A DNA stretch of 64,000 nt from Cognatishimia activa (GCF_026016445.1 NZ_CP096147.1:3074501-3138500); one strand, 5' to 3'; counted from the first letter of the stretch, positions 1-10,271 are shown. The notes: a model not told the origin generated them from the letters alone. Made by a program: numbers and translations.

Positions 1-19
1 TGTACCTCCCTGTTGGACT

Positions 20-49
20 GGTCCGGACATGTTCCGGACCTCTTTTTTT
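20..49 (+). terminator. Rho-independent terminator of an upstream gene
   Basis: An 8-bp perfect stem, GGTCCGGA (20-27) and TCCGGACC (33-40), has a 5-nt loop and is followed by a seven-T run at 43-49. It must end a plus-strand transcript that begins left of the window. It isolates that transcript from xth. Confidence 0.88.
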
Positions 50-128
50 GAGCAGCTTCCGGATTGTTGTAGCGCTGCTGATCGGCTTTGGTTAGTTTGG
101 CACAAAACGTGAACTTTCGGAGCGCGAC

Positions 129-917
129 ATGTCTTTTACCTTAGCCACTTGGAACATCAATTCCGTGCGTTTGCGCGAGCCGATCGTGCTTAAACTCATG
201 GAAGAAGAGACCCCAGATGTGCTTTGCCTTCAAGAGTGCAAAAGCCCTGTAGATCTCATTCCATTGGAAGGTTTCAAAGCGCTTGGTTACCAACACATGG
301 TCGCGCGTGGGCAGAAGGGATACAACGGTGTCGCGATTTTATCCAAGATCCCAATGGTTGAAGCTGGCAGTGAAGATTTCGCCCAGCTGGGTCATGCACG
401 TCACATTGCGGGCAAGCTTGAGAACGGTGTGACCATCCACAACTTTTACGTGCCCGCTGGTGGCGACAAGCCGGACCGTGAGATCAACGAGAAGTTTGGC
501 CAAAAGCTCGACTACCTCACCGAAATGCGCGACTGGTTCAAGGCTGAGAAACCTAAAAAGTCTATTCTTGTCGGTGACTTGAATATTGCTCCGCGTGAAG
601 ACGATGTTTGGGATCACAAGAAACTTCTGAAGATTGTTAGCCATACGCCGATCGAGGTTGAGCATCTTGCCGAAACCCAGGATGCGGGTGACTGGGTTGA
701 CGTGACCCGCCAAGATATCCCGGAAGGGTTGCTCTATAGCTGGTGGAGTTATCGCGCGAGGGATTGGGATGCAGCTGACAAAGGGCGCCGCCTGGATCAT
801 GTTTGGGCGACCAGTGACATCTCAAACGCCGGTCACGGCAGCCGTATCCTGCGTGATGCACGTGGATGGGAAAAGCCGAGCGATCATGCCCCTGTCTTTG
901 CGACATTTGATCTCTAA
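129..917 (+). CDS. xth: Exodeoxyribonuclease III (ExoIII/AP endonuclease family)
   Basis: 262 aa, the normal length for the family. It is predicted to cleave DNA 5' of abasic sites and remove 3'-blocking groups in base-excision repair. Visible motifs of the endonuclease/exonuclease/phosphatase fold run in order: TWNINSVR near the N-terminus, the metal-binding Glu in CLQECK, GDLNIAP near residue 150, RRLDHVW near 220, and the C-terminal SDHAPV catalytic Asp-His. The start has a modest CGGAG ribosome site 8 nt upstream. It is a single gene; the terminator at 20-49 separates it from whatever lies upstream. Confidence 0.95.
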   Translation: MSFTLATWNINSVRLREPIVLKLMEEETPDVLCLQECKSPVDLIPLEGFKALGYQHMVARGQKGYNGVAILSKIPMVEAGSEDFAQLGHARHIAGKLENGVTIHNFYVPAGGDKPDREINEKFGQKLDYLTEMRDWFKAEKPKKSILVGDLNIAPREDDVWDHKKLLKIVSHTPIEVEHLAETQDAGDWVDVTRQDIPEGLLYSWWSYRARDWDAADKGRRLDHVWATSDISNAGHGSRILRDARGWEKPSDHAPVFATFDL

Positions 918-1021
918 GCAGTTCTAACGACGCGTCTTTTGCAATCTGAGGCGACTGTCGCCTTGGCACATGGCTGATTAAGGGCCATATAGAGCGCAAT
1001 GATTATATGGGGATTAAGACC

Positions 1022-1936
1022 ATGTTCGAACTAGGACAGGGCGCCGAAGCGCCGGTAGGTGATCTGATCAAAGATGTTACAGAAGCCACTTTCATGCAGG
1101 ATGTGGTGGAAGCCTCTCAGGAAGTCCCTGTGATCGTTGACTTCTGGGCGCCATGGTGTGGTCCATGCAAGACGCTTGGCCCCGCGCTTGAAGCGGCTGT
1201 GACCAAAGCCAAAGGCGCGGTGAAAATGGCCAAAGTCAATGTCGATGAGAATCAGATGATTGCGGGTCAAATGCGTGTGCAGTCGATCCCGACAGTCTTT
1301 GCGTTTTTCAAAGGCCAACCTATTGATGGCTTCCAGGGTGCTATCCCTCCGAGTGAGATCGAAGAATTTGTTGGGCGCGTTGTCGCTCAAGGTGGCGGTT
1401 CTGCAGACGGCGGCCTTGGCGAAGCACTAGAAGCGGCAGAAGAGATGCTAGAGCAAGGCGCTGTCGCGGACGCTGCGCAAACCTTTGCAGCTATCATCGG
1501 TGAAGATCCAAATAATGCCGTTGCTTTCGCTGGTCTCGCCCGCTGCCATCTGGCGATGGATAATGCGGATGAAGCCGAGGCTGTGTTGAACGGTGTTCCT
1601 GCTGAGATTGCAGAAGCTGCCGAGATCGAAGCTGTGCGTGCGCAGATCGAACTGGCGCGCCAGGCAGAAAACGCAGGCCCAGTGGCTGAATTGCGTTCAG
1701 CAGTAGAAGCTGATGGTGATAATCATCAGGCGCGATTTGATCTTGCACAGGCTTTGCATGCAGCGGGTGAAACCGAGGCAGCGGTCGACGAACTGCTTGA
1801 ATTGTTCCGCCGTGATCGCGAATGGAATGACGCAGCCGCCAAGACTCAACTGTTCACGATTTTTGACGCATTGAAGCCTGAAGATACGATTGTTCTGAAC
1901 GGTCGTCGTCGCCTTAGCTCGATGATATTTGCCTAA
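1022..1936 (+). CDS. cnoX: Thioredoxin-domain co-chaperone (CnoX/YbbN-like) with TPR tail
   Basis: 304 aa from the second possible start (ATG at 1007 would add five residues; the MFELG start is more typical of relatives). Residues 20-125 form a thioredoxin fold with the active site WCGPC (Cys46, Cys49). Residues 135-300 are Ala/Glu-rich TPR-like helices. In the family this protein hands clients to GroEL and DnaK under oxidising stress. Unlike E. coli YbbN, which lacks the first Cys, the full CxxC is kept, as in Caulobacter. It is followed 27 nt later by the LON-domain gene, so the two are probably co-transcribed. Confidence 0.9.
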   Translation: MFELGQGAEAPVGDLIKDVTEATFMQDVVEASQEVPVIVDFWAPWCGPCKTLGPALEAAVTKAKGAVKMAKVNVDENQMIAGQMRVQSIPTVFAFFKGQPIDGFQGAIPPSEIEEFVGRVVAQGGGSADGGLGEALEAAEEMLEQGAVADAAQTFAAIIGEDPNNAVAFAGLARCHLAMDNADEAEAVLNGVPAEIAEAAEIEAVRAQIELARQAENAGPVAELRSAVEADGDNHQARFDLAQALHAAGETEAAVDELLELFRRDREWNDAAAKTQLFTIFDALKPEDTIVLNGRRRLSSMIFA

Positions 1937-1963
1937 TCGGCACATCGCGCTAGACTTTCCGGC

Positions 1964-2599
1964 ATGTTCAAAGCCGCAGATCTGCCAGACACGCTTCCGG
2001 TATTCCCATTGCCGGGGGCATTACTGCTGCCGCGCGCACGCTTGCCCTTACACATCTTTGAGCCGCGTTATCTGGCGATGCTCGATGACTGTTTGAAGTC
2101 GCGCAATCGCTTGATCGGGATGGTGCAGCCCTTGCCTCATGCCGATAAAGAATTGCACAACATTGGCTGCGCTGGTCGTGTAACGCAGTTTTCGGAAACC
2201 GAAGACGGTCGCTATATGATCACCCTTTCAGGAGTGTCGCGTTTCCGTATTTTGAAAGAGGAAAACGGCTTTCAGAGCTATCGGAAATGTCTTGTTGAAT
2301 GGCGGGATTTTGATCGTGACCTAGGGCTTCACGAAGAGGACGCTGGTTTCAATCGGCCTGATTTCCTAACTCTTCTGAAAAAGTATTTTGACGCGCAGTC
2401 CCTTTCGACCGATTGGGACGCCCTCAAGGAAGCCGACAATGAAATGCTGATCAATTCGCTTGCCATGTTGCTGGAACTGCAGGTTGAAGATAAGCAGGCG
2501 TTGTTGGAAGCAAAGGCGCTCTCGGATCGGCGGAAAATTCTGACGACGCTATTGGAATTCTCACTGCTAAGCGGTGATGCAGAGGATCGGATGCAATGA
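1964..2599 (+). CDS. LON peptidase substrate-binding-domain protein
   Basis: 211 aa consisting only of the N-terminal substrate-recognition domain of Lon. The opening [20 protein letters not shown] and the following [13 protein letters not shown] are diagnostic. No AAA+ or Ser-Lys protease domain is present, so it is not a Lon protease. The role in bacteria is not established; protein quality control is inferred from the domain and from the CnoX-like chaperone just upstream. Its stop overlaps the Trm112 start by 4 nt (ATGA), which implies translational coupling. Confidence 0.88.
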   Translation: MFKAADLPDTLPVFPLPGALLLPRARLPLHIFEPRYLAMLDDCLKSRNRLIGMVQPLPHADKELHNIGCAGRVTQFSETEDGRYMITLSGVSRFRILKEENGFQSYRKCLVEWRDFDRDLGLHEEDAGFNRPDFLTLLKKYFDAQSLSTDWDALKEADNEMLINSLAMLLELQVEDKQALLEAKALSDRRKILTTLLEFSLLSGDAEDRMQ

Positions 2600-2778
2600 G
2601 TGAAACCGGTAAATTTGACCGCAAGATGCTTGAGTCTTTAGTGTGCCCACAGACTCAAACCCGTCTTGAGTATGATGCCGACAACCAGGTTCTGGTGTCC
2701 AAGGCTGCATCTTTGGCCTATCCGATCCGCAATGGCATTCCGATTATGTTGATCGACGAAGCCAAAGAGCTCGAATAA
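2596..2778 (+). CDS. Trm112 family protein
   Basis: 60 aa. Short Trm112/YcaR-like protein with the LESLVCPQT opening and the [12 protein letters not shown] core seen across the family. In eukaryotes and archaea Trm112 is an activating subunit for methyltransferases; in bacteria the partner is unknown. Only one Cys remains of the zinc-binding set found in longer relatives. It overlaps the LON-domain gene and ends 3 nt from the convergent ubiH-type gene. Confidence 0.85.
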   Translation: MSETGKFDRKMLESLVCPQTQTRLEYDADNQVLVSKAASLAYPIRNGIPIMLIDEAKELE

Positions 2779-2781
2779 GCG

Positions 2782-3996
2782 TCATCGCATCAAAGTCGGA
2801 AGATCACCGCTAAGGCCCGCGGCTTCGCGGATGAAGCTGCGACGTACACCGGGTAGCCTGTTGATCACGCCCAAACCGACATCACGTCCAAGTCGCAATA
2901 GTGGATTGTCGTTTGAGAAGAGTTTGTTGGTCAGGTCCGTCGCAGCCACCATGGCGTGGGTGTCGAAACGGCGCCACTGCTGATAGCGCTCTAGCACCAA
3001 TGGAGAGGCAATGTCTTCGCCGCGTTGGCGTGCTTCAACAAGCACATCCACCATAGCAGCCACATCGCGCAGACCCGCGTTCAGGCCTTGGCCGGCAATT
3101 GGGTGCATGCCGTGGGCAGCGTCCCCGACGAGTGCGACACGCTCCGCCACAAATTCGTTTGCGACGGTCAGGTTCAATGGGTAGGTGAAGCGCGCACCTG
3201 CAAGAGAGATTTCGCCCAGGAAGTTGCCAAAGCGTGGGCGTAGCACTTCCATATAATCGTCATCACTGAGTGAATTGATGGCCTGTGCATTTTCATCGGT
3301 TTCTGTCCAGACGATGGAACTGCGGTTGCCTGGCAAAGGAAGGATCGCTAGGGGGCCGGGCGGCATGAAGAACTGATGTGCGACACCGTTATGAGGCAAT
3401 TCATGATCAATCGCGCAGACCAGAGCGGTTTGGCCATAGCTCCAGCCTGTACGCTTGATGCCTGCGCGTTTTGCGACGCCGCTTTGACGGCCGTCACAGC
3501 CAATTAGCACGCGTGCCTTCAATGCTTTGCCCGACTGCAGGCTAATGGTCACACCATCATCATAAATGTCCTGCGCTACGACGCTGTCTTCGTTGATTGT
3601 GGTAATCCGTTCTTCGGCTTCAACCGCCGCAAGGAAGGCGCGGTAAAGAAAACGATCTTCGACCATGAAACCCATTGGGCCTTCTTCAAGTTCCGTATGG
3701 TCGAAATGCAAGAAGAATGGGGAGGGGCCTTCGCCCGCCCGACCATCGCTGACCTTGATGTCCTTCATTGGTTGCGCATCTTTGGAGACTGCGTCCCACA
3801 CTCCGATTGCTTCAAGTAGTCGCTTTGAGGCGAGTGCCAGAGCATAGCCACGCCCGTCAAAATTGCTATCTGCCCGCGCGCGTTTCGGGCGCGCATCGAT
3901 CATTGTGACGGTAAAGCCTTTCTGGGCCAGACCCAGAGCAAGGGCAGGGCCATTCAAACCGCCGCCCGCGATGATGATGTCGCTATCATATTCCAT
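2782..3996 (-). CDS. UbiH/UbiF/Coq6-type FAD-dependent monooxygenase (ubiquinone biosynthesis)
   Basis: 404 aa from the ATG at 3996 (MEYDSD); an upstream ATG at 4032 would add 12 residues. It has the N-terminal dinucleotide fold IIIAGGGLNGPALA, a middle DG motif (GCDGRQS near 165) and the second FAD motif GDAAHGMHPIAGQGLNAG near 285. This is the usual layout of aromatic-ring hydroxylases that add the C5, C1 or C6 hydroxyl in ubiquinone synthesis. Which position is hydroxylated cannot be told from sequence. It is divergent from the amidase and shares an 80-nt control region with it. Confidence 0.9.
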   Translation of the reverse strand: MEYDSDIIIAGGGLNGPALALGLAQKGFTVTMIDARPKRARADSNFDGRGYALALASKRLLEAIGVWDAVSKDAQPMKDIKVSDGRAGEGPSPFFLHFDHTELEEGPMGFMVEDRFLYRAFLAAVEAEERITTINEDSVVAQDIYDDGVTISLQSGKALKARVLIGCDGRQSGVAKRAGIKRTGWSYGQTALVCAIDHELPHNGVAHQFFMPPGPLAILPLPGNRSSIVWTETDENAQAINSLSDDDYMEVLRPRFGNFLGEISLAGARFTYPLNLTVANEFVAERVALVGDAAHGMHPIAGQGLNAGLRDVAAMVDVLVEARQRGEDIASPLVLERYQQWRRFDTHAMVAATDLTNKLFSNDNPLLRLGRDVGLGVINRLPGVRRSFIREAAGLSGDLPTLMR

Positions 3997-4075
3997 AAGG
4001 CTCAATATGTGCATGACTTCGGGATTGTCCATGCGCCTTAGGGCCGCTACCGTCCGAAAAGAGGGTGGAGCGCTT

Positions 4076-5404
4076 ATGTTTGACTGGTTGAAAATGAGTG
4101 CCGCGCAGCTTGGACGCGGAATTGGGGAAGGATCCATCGATCCCGTCGCACTGTCCCAGGCCTTTTTGGGTGCCATTGAGAGCCACAATTTAAAAGATAA
4201 AATATATTCCCGCGTCACCCATGAGCGTGCTTTGGCAGAGGCGGAAGCTGCAGCCGAACGTGCGCGCGCTGGGCAGCGTCTTTCGCCGCTGGATGGGGTG
4301 CCTGTCAGTTGGAAAGACCTTTTCGACACCGCAGGTACCGAGACAGAAGCGGGGTCCATGTTGCTCAAAGGGCGCGTGCCAAGTGAAGATGCGCGTGTTC
4401 TGAAAACAGCATCTCAGTTGGGTCTCGTATGTTTGGGCAAAACCCATATGTCTGAATTGGCATTTTCAGGGTTGGGCTTAAATCCAATGACTGCAACGCC
4501 GCCCTGCGTAAATGATGTTGAAGCGGTGCCTGGTGGTTCTAGCTCTGGCGCCGCAGCCTCAGTCGCATTCGGATTGGCTCCGATGGCCATCGGTTCGGAT
4601 ACTGGTGGGTCTGTTCGCGTTCCTTCGGCCTGGAACGACCTTGTTGGTTTGAAGACCACTTGGGGTCTCGTGCCCAATGAAGGTTCTGTTCCTCTTTGTC
4701 CAAAGTTTGATACGGTTGGGCCGCTTTGCCGAACGGTTGAAGATGCAGCATTGGCTTTGTCTGCGCTCACAGGAGCGCCTGCTGTAGATTTGCAAAACAC
4801 ATCCCTCGAAGGCTCGTCATTTGCAGTCTTAGAAACAGCTGCACTTGAGGATGTTCGCGATACACCTTTGCAAGCCTTTAACCAGTCTGTTCAAAAGCTT
4901 AGAGATGCGGGCGCGCGTGTGGACCGCATCACAGCACCTGAGGTCGCACGGGCGCTGCCTTTGTCAGGGACGCTTTTCACCGCTGAGGCCTATGGGACGT
5001 GGAAAGATGTGATCGAGGCGAGCCCCGATTCAATGTTTGCGGAAATTCTGGAGCGTTTTCGGTCCGGTGCGCAGATTTTGGCAGCGGACTATGTAGATGC
5101 CTGGCAGGGACTTGAGTTCCTGCGCAAAGAATGGTCAGCGCGTGTTGCTGGCTATGATGGTGTTCTTTGTCCAACAACGCCGATCATGCCGCCAAATCTG
5201 CGGCGTCTGCAAACGGACCACGACTATTACATTCGTGAGAACCTACTTGCGCTTCGTAATACGCGGATTGGAAATCTCTTTGGCCTGAGCGCAATTTCCC
5301 TGCCGACGGGTATACCAAGTTGTGGATTAATGATCCTCGGCCAACCCTTTGGCGAAGCTCGACTTTTGCGGGCCGCAGCTGCAGTCGAACGCCGCCTTAT
5401 CTAA
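4076..5404 (+). CDS. Amidase signature family amidohydrolase
   Basis: 442 aa from the ATG preceded by GAGGGTGGAG; the frame is open further upstream, but that part is antisense to the ubiH-type gene. The amidase-signature triad is visible: Lys80 in VSWKD, the cis-Ser in GGSSSGAAAS (about 155) and the nucleophile in SDTGGSVRVPSA (about 179). Substrate is unknown. It is shorter than GatA (about 480-490 aa), and no gatC or gatB is near, so it is unlikely to be the glutamyl-tRNA amidotransferase subunit. A stand-alone amidase of nitrogen metabolism is the safest call. Confidence 0.88.
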   Translation: MFDWLKMSAAQLGRGIGEGSIDPVALSQAFLGAIESHNLKDKIYSRVTHERALAEAEAAAERARAGQRLSPLDGVPVSWKDLFDTAGTETEAGSMLLKGRVPSEDARVLKTASQLGLVCLGKTHMSELAFSGLGLNPMTATPPCVNDVEAVPGGSSSGAAASVAFGLAPMAIGSDTGGSVRVPSAWNDLVGLKTTWGLVPNEGSVPLCPKFDTVGPLCRTVEDAALALSALTGAPAVDLQNTSLEGSSFAVLETAALEDVRDTPLQAFNQSVQKLRDAGARVDRITAPEVARALPLSGTLFTAEAYGTWKDVIEASPDSMFAEILERFRSGAQILAADYVDAWQGLEFLRKEWSARVAGYDGVLCPTTPIMPPNLRRLQTDHDYYIRENLLALRNTRIGNLFGLSAISLPTGIPSCGLMILGQPFGEARLLRAAAAVERRLI

Positions 5405-5465
5405 GGCAGGGCTAAAAAGCCACAACTGATGGGAAGCTCAGGGTTTTTCTGGACGAATTGACCTT

Positions 5466-5488
5466 GTTTGGGTAACTTATCCCCAAAC
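5466..5488. promoter_or_regulatory. Inverted repeat upstream of dapC-like gene
   Basis: GTTTGGG (5466-5472) and CCCAAAC (5482-5488) form a perfect 7-bp inverted repeat with a 9-nt spacer, 38 nt before the aminotransferase start. It could be an operator or a leader hairpin. No regulator is assigned. Confidence 0.35.
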
Positions 5489-5525
5489 GGGGCGCTAATG
5501 ATCCCGACAACTGAGGCAGTATTGG

Positions 5526-6704
5526 ATGTTTCCCGAGCGGTTTTCGAACCTTCCGGCATATGCGTTTCCGCGCTTGCGGAGTCTTCTGGATTCTCATGAA
5601 CCAGGTGGTCCAGTGGTCCATATGACCATTGGTGAACCTAAACACGCGTTCCCTGCGTGGGTTACAGATATCATCGCAGAAAATGCTGCTGGCTTTAACA
5701 ACTACCCTCCGAATGACGGCACACCTGAGCTGCAAAAATCCATCGCCGATTGGTTGGATCGTCGTTTTGGCGCAAAAGTAGATGCGGCCTCACAGATCAT
5801 GGCGCTGAATGGTACGCGCGAGGGTCTCTACAATGCCGCGATGGCGTTGTGTCCTGAGACGAAGAACGATCAAAAGCCCGTCGTTCTGATGCCGAACCCA
5901 TTTTATCAGGTCTATATGATCGGGACGATTTCGGTGAATGCTGAGCCACATTTCTGCGCGGCAACTGCTGAAAATGGGTTCATGCCGGATTACACCCAGC
6001 TGCCTGAAAAAGTTCTACAGCGTGTCGCGATTGCCTTTGTGTGCTCACCTTCCAATCCTCAAGGCGCAATCGCCAGCCGGGACTACCTCGAAAAGCTGAT
6101 CACACTGGCTGAGAAATACGATTTCAAAGTCTTCGCGGACGAATGCTATTCTGAGATTTATCGCGATCAGAAACCCGAAGGTGCTCTGAAAGTTGCGCAG
6201 GACCTAGGTGCGGACCCTGAACGTGTGGTGATTTTCCACAGCTTGAGCAAACGCAGCAATCTTCCTGGGTTGCGCTCTGGCTTTGTGGCGGGTGGGCCTG
6301 AAAGCTTGAAGCATATCAAGCGTCTGCGTGCTTATTCTGGTGCGCCGCTGCCATTGCCGTTGCAGCGTGCCTCCGAAAAGGTCTGGGCAGACGAAGCGCA
6401 TGTCGAAGAAAACCGCCGTCTTTACGCGGAGAAGTTCGACATCGCTGACGAGATTTTCGCCGATATTCCGGGGTACACAAAACCTCAGGCCGGCTTCTTT
6501 TTATGGCTCCCTGTAGAAGACGGGGAGGCCGCGGCTTTGAAGCTCTGGAAAGAGACGGGCGTACGTGTTCTGCCAGGCGCGTACCTCAGCCGCGACGTAG
6601 ACGGGGAGAACCCCGGAAAACCATATATTCGGGTCGCTCTTGTGGCCCCAAAAAACGATGTGAAGGCCGCGCTGACTACCCTGCGCGAATGCCTTTACCA
6701 ATAA
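5526..6704 (+). CDS. dapC: Class I/II PLP aminotransferase, succinyl-diaminopimelate transaminase-like
   Basis: 392 aa. Fold-type I aminotransferase with the substrate-arm sequence NYPPNDGTPELQ, the CSPSNPQGA Asn motif near 175, and the PLP Lys in HSLSKRSN (about 242) followed by GLRSGF. Relatives in Rhodobacterales are annotated as DapC, which makes N-succinyl-LL-2,6-diaminopimelate from the keto form with glutamate for lysine and peptidoglycan synthesis. dapB lies about 30 kb away in the same window. Exact substrate is inferred; a general aspartate-type aminotransferase is the alternative. ftsK follows after 15 nt. Confidence 0.82.
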   Translation: MFPERFSNLPAYAFPRLRSLLDSHEPGGPVVHMTIGEPKHAFPAWVTDIIAENAAGFNNYPPNDGTPELQKSIADWLDRRFGAKVDAASQIMALNGTREGLYNAAMALCPETKNDQKPVVLMPNPFYQVYMIGTISVNAEPHFCAATAENGFMPDYTQLPEKVLQRVAIAFVCSPSNPQGAIASRDYLEKLITLAEKYDFKVFADECYSEIYRDQKPEGALKVAQDLGADPERVVIFHSLSKRSNLPGLRSGFVAGGPESLKHIKRLRAYSGAPLPLPLQRASEKVWADEAHVEENRRLYAEKFDIADEIFADIPGYTKPQAGFFLWLPVEDGEAAALKLWKETGVRVLPGAYLSRDVDGENPGKPYIRVALVAPKNDVKAALTTLRECLYQ

Positions 6705-6719
6705 GTACGAGGTTTAACG

Positions 6720-9566
6720 ATGGCATATCAGGCACGTGGACGCGATCCTCTGTTGGACAGCAACACCCAAGCCATTTTAGAAAAGCGCGGTAAAGAGTTG
6801 ATCGGCATCGGCCTGATCCTCGTCGGTCTGGTGGCAGCAGCCATGATCGGTTCTTACACGCCTGACGATCCAAACTGGATGTCTGCGACTGACGCGCCCG
6901 TTCAGAACTGGATGGGCCGCTTGGGCGCGTCGATTTCTGCACCTCTCTTTATGATAATCGGCTGGGGCAGTTGGGGTGTCGCCTTGGTCGCACTCGCTTG
7001 GGGTTTGCGATTTGCATTCCACCGTGGTGAAGAGCGCGCCATCAGTCGTGCTGTTTTCGCGCCAATCGTACTCGCTCTGTGTTCGGTTTACGCAGCGACT
7101 TTGGTTCCAAATGAGAGCTGGACGCATTCTTTTGGTCTTGGTGGCCTGTTCGGCGATACCGTTCTAGGTGCTTTGCTGACAATCCTTCCGGTTGGTGCAT
7201 CGATCGGCCTGAAAATTATGTCTTTCCTGATGGGGCTCGGTGTACTGGCTTTGATGCTATTTGTGATGGGATTCACCCGCCCTGAGCTGAATTGGGTAGG
7301 GCGTTTCCTGCTGATCGGTATCATCGTCACCTACGCAAATCTGATGAACCTTCTGGGCCGTGGAGCAACCGGTGCAGTTGGCGCGGCGCAAGCTTTGCAG
7401 GAACGTCGCAATGAGCGCAAAGCGCAGGCGGCTGCTGTGCAGGACAGTTGGGCCGATAGCGTTGATGCTGATCCGGTCTATAGCGAACCTTTGGTTGAGG
7501 CCGCGCCGGAAGTTGAGGAAGCCCCGAAACAGGGTCTCTTGGCCCGCGTTCCAAATCTGATCAAACGTCCTGAGCCCATGCCAGAACCTGAGCTGGTTGT
7601 GGAAGAGGCCGTTGTCGATGTGGAGAACATGCCAGGAGATGATCGCATCAAAGCCAAGATTAACGATGTGATCAAAAGCCGTATTCGCAGCAATAAACCG
7701 ACCTACGCACCGGAAATTGCGCCTGTTACCAAAGGTATGGGCCGCGGTCCCGATCCATTGGTACTCCAGCCGGGAGCAGATGCAGGGCTGCGTCCTGAAC
7801 CTCCATTGACAGCGCAGGGTGTGCAAAGTCACGCAGACATCGTTGCGCCTCACCCGGAAGAGGTTTTTGCCCCCTACATTGAAGCCGAAGAAGAAGTGGT
7901 TGAGGCACCTGTTGTGCCAATTCAGCGCTCGGCTCAACAGATCCCAACACCTGAACCACGCAAGGTGGTTCAGCACCCGCCACGTAAACCCGTTCAACAA
8001 TCGGCGCGCGCCAAAGCTGAAGCGCAGCCCCAGCTGGCATTTGACGAGAAGGCGGCAGAGTTTGAACTGCCTCCGCTGAGCTTGCTTGCAAGCCCTGACA
8101 CAATCGAGCGTCATGTGCTGAGCGACGAGGCGCTGGAAGAGAATGCGCGCATGCTTGAAGCGGTCCTTGATGATTATGGCGTCAAGGGTGAGATCGTCTC
8201 TGTCCGTCCTGGCCCGGTTGTAACCATGTATGAACTTGAGCCTGCACCGGGTCTTAAAGCGAGTCGTGTGATTGGCCTTTCCGATGACATTGCGCGCTCT
8301 ATGAGTGCGCTGTCAGCGCGTGTTTCGACTGTACCCGGTCGTTCGGTGATTGGTATCGAATTGCCGAATGACAAACGCGAAATGGTGGCATTCCGTGAGA
8401 TCCTGTCGTCTCGTGAATATGAATCTTCAAATCGCAAACTTCCCTTGGCTTTGGGTAAAGACATTGGCGGTGATCCGATTGTTGCGAACCTCGCTAAGAT
8501 GCCTCACCTGCTGATCGCGGGTACCACGGGTTCAGGTAAGTCTGTTGCGATCAACACCATGATTTTGTCGCTTCTATCTAAGCTGACACCGGAAGAGTGC
8601 CGCTTGATCATGATCGACCCTAAGATGCTGGAACTCTCTGTTTATGACGGCATTCCACACCTCCTGTCCCCCGTGGTCACAGACCCAAAAAAGGCAGTTG
8701 TGGCCCTGAAATGGACAGTGGGCGAGATGGAAGATCGCTATCGTAAGATGTCCAAAATGGGTGTGCGCAACATCGATGGATATAACAGCCGCGTCGAAGA
8801 TGCGTTGGCGAAAGGCGAGACCTTCAGCCGAACCGTCCAAACTGGCTTTGATGACGAGACCGGCGAGCCAGTCTTTGAAACCGAAGAGATCATTCCAGAG
8901 AAAATGCCTTACATCGTCGTTGTCGTCGATGAGATGGCTGACCTGATGATGGTGGCTGGTAAAGAGATTGAAGCCTGCATTCAGCGCCTCGCGCAGATGG
9001 CGCGTGCCTCTGGTATCCACATTATCATGGCGACCCAGCGCCCATCCGTGGACGTCATTACAGGTACGATCAAGGCGAACTTCCCAACCCGGATTTCCTT
9101 CCAGGTGACATCCAAAGTGGACAGCCGCACCATCCTTGGTGAAATGGGTGCCGAACAACTCTTGGGCATGGGCGACATGCTTTATATGGCGGGCGGTGCA
9201 AAGATCACCCGTTGCCACGGCCCATTTGTGAGCGATGAGGAAGTCGAAGAAATCGTGAACCACCTCAAGTCCTTTGGTGAACCAGAGTATGTTGGTGGTG
9301 TGGTCGAAGGCCCGGCAGATGAGAAAGCTGGCAATATCGATGCTGTTTTGGGTCTTGGAGGCAATACCAATGGTGAAGACGCGCTCTATGATCAGGCGGT
9401 GGCCATTGTGATCAAAGATCGTAAGTGCTCGACTTCCTATATCCAACGCAAACTCTCTATAGGCTACAACAAAGCTGCGAAGCTGGTTGAACAGATGGAA
9501 GACGAAGGTGTCGTCTCTTCAGCAAACCATGTTGGCAAACGCGAGATTTTGGTGCCTGAACAATAA
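6720..9566 (+). CDS. ftsK: DNA translocase FtsK
   Basis: 948 aa. The N-terminus has four membrane helices (about residues 25-190). A charged Pro/Glu-rich linker runs to about 450, then the hexameric motor with Walker A GTTGSGKS (about 601), Walker B-type [13 protein letters not shown], and [12 protein letters not shown]. The C-terminal 70 residues are the winged-helix gamma domain ([17 protein letters not shown]) that reads KOPS sites and activates XerCD at dif. It pumps chromosome ends across the division septum. The linker is short compared with E. coli (1329 aa), as is usual in alphaproteobacteria. Confidence 0.97.
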   Translation: MAYQARGRDPLLDSNTQAILEKRGKELIGIGLILVGLVAAAMIGSYTPDDPNWMSATDAPVQNWMGRLGASISAPLFMIIGWGSWGVALVALAWGLRFAFHRGEERAISRAVFAPIVLALCSVYAATLVPNESWTHSFGLGGLFGDTVLGALLTILPVGASIGLKIMSFLMGLGVLALMLFVMGFTRPELNWVGRFLLIGIIVTYANLMNLLGRGATGAVGAAQALQERRNERKAQAAAVQDSWADSVDADPVYSEPLVEAAPEVEEAPKQGLLARVPNLIKRPEPMPEPELVVEEAVVDVENMPGDDRIKAKINDVIKSRIRSNKPTYAPEIAPVTKGMGRGPDPLVLQPGADAGLRPEPPLTAQGVQSHADIVAPHPEEVFAPYIEAEEEVVEAPVVPIQRSAQQIPTPEPRKVVQHPPRKPVQQSARAKAEAQPQLAFDEKAAEFELPPLSLLASPDTIERHVLSDEALEENARMLEAVLDDYGVKGEIVSVRPGPVVTMYELEPAPGLKASRVIGLSDDIARSMSALSARVSTVPGRSVIGIELPNDKREMVAFREILSSREYESSNRKLPLALGKDIGGDPIVANLAKMPHLLIAGTTGSGKSVAINTMILSLLSKLTPEECRLIMIDPKMLELSVYDGIPHLLSPVVTDPKKAVVALKWTVGEMEDRYRKMSKMGVRNIDGYNSRVEDALAKGETFSRTVQTGFDDETGEPVFETEEIIPEKMPYIVVVVDEMADLMMVAGKEIEACIQRLAQMARASGIHIIMATQRPSVDVITGTIKANFPTRISFQVTSKVDSRTILGEMGAEQLLGMGDMLYMAGGAKITRCHGPFVSDEEVEEIVNHLKSFGEPEYVGGVVEGPADEKAGNIDAVLGLGGNTNGEDALYDQAVAIVIKDRKCSTSYIQRKLSIGYNKAAKLVEQMEDEGVVSSANHVGKREILVPEQ

Positions 9567-9605
9567 CCGGCGAAATTCTACCGACACACAGATTTCTGAT
9601 ATAGG

Positions 9606-9628
9606 GCGGGCTGGTACCGCTCTTTTTT
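9606..9628 (+). terminator. Weak hairpin plus T-run after ftsK
   Basis: GCGG (9606-9609) and CCGC (9617-9620) can pair just ahead of a TCTTTTTT run. The stem is only 4 bp, so termination would be leaky and lolA may still be reached by read-through. Confidence 0.4.
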
Positions 9629-9646
9629 CATGCCTACATTAAAGAT

Positions 9647-10264
9647 ATGAAACACTTACGCTTTCTGATTGCCCCAAGCCTTGCGCTTGCGATGGCAGGC
9701 CCCGCGATGGCTGATAAGCTGTCGCTTGATGAAATTTCAGCCTATCTTCGGGGCATTGGCTCCGCGCAAACCAGTTTTACGCAGGTCAATGACGACAATT
9801 CGATTTCAACCGGGACGTTGATGATCAAACGCCCAGGGCGCGCGCGCTTTGAATATGATCCTCCCGCTGCGGCTTTGGTCATGGCTGGTGGAGGTCAGAT
9901 CGCGATCTTTGATCTGAAGTCGAACGAACCACCCGAAAACTACCCTTTGCGTCGCACGCCGCTGTGGCTGATTCTTGAGCGAAATGTGAACTTAAAAGAA
10001 CGCGATATGGTGGTCGGGCATTCCTATGATGGCAAAGTCACAATTGTGACGGCGCAGGATCCCAAAAATCCAGAGAGAGGAGCCATTCAGCTGCATTTCT
10101 CTGATAATCCCGTAAAGCTGAAACAGTGGGTCATTCAAGATGAATACGGTACCGAGACGACCGTGGCCTTGGGCGAGTTGAACCGGAATGTGAAACTTGA
10201 AAATAAGCTTTTTAATATCACACGTCTCACCAATCAATTGGTACCGGAGCGAGACGACGACTAA
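9647..10264 (+). CDS. lolA: Outer-membrane lipoprotein carrier protein LolA
   Basis: 205 aa with a cleavable signal peptide ending in AMA around residue 22. The mature part opens with LDEISAYLRGIGSAQTSFTQ and carries the RPGRARFEYDPP stretch conserved in LolA. It shuttles lipoproteins through the periplasm to the outer membrane. Position directly after ftsK is the same as in E. coli and many alphaproteobacteria, which supports the call. A strong bidirectional terminator closes the gene. Confidence 0.92.
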   Translation: MKHLRFLIAPSLALAMAGPAMADKLSLDEISAYLRGIGSAQTSFTQVNDDNSISTGTLMIKRPGRARFEYDPPAAALVMAGGGQIAIFDLKSNEPPENYPLRRTPLWLILERNVNLKERDMVVGHSYDGKVTIVTAQDPKNPERGAIQLHFSDNPVKLKQWVIQDEYGTETTVALGELNRNVKLENKLFNITRLTNQLVPERDDD

Positions 10265-10271
10265 AGGAAAA

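Noticed and set aside
3997..4368. N-terminal extension of the UbiH-type protein
   Set aside because: The frame is open, but this part is antisense to the amidase and low-complexity. The FAD motif begins normally after the ATG at 3996.
8574..9446. Long open frame (290 codons) antisense to ftsK
   Set aside because: It mirrors the strongly biased codons of ftsK, has no ribosome site and its translation resembles no family. The same holds for antisense frames at 16506-17516, 17523-18569, 21067-22212 and 25416-26483.
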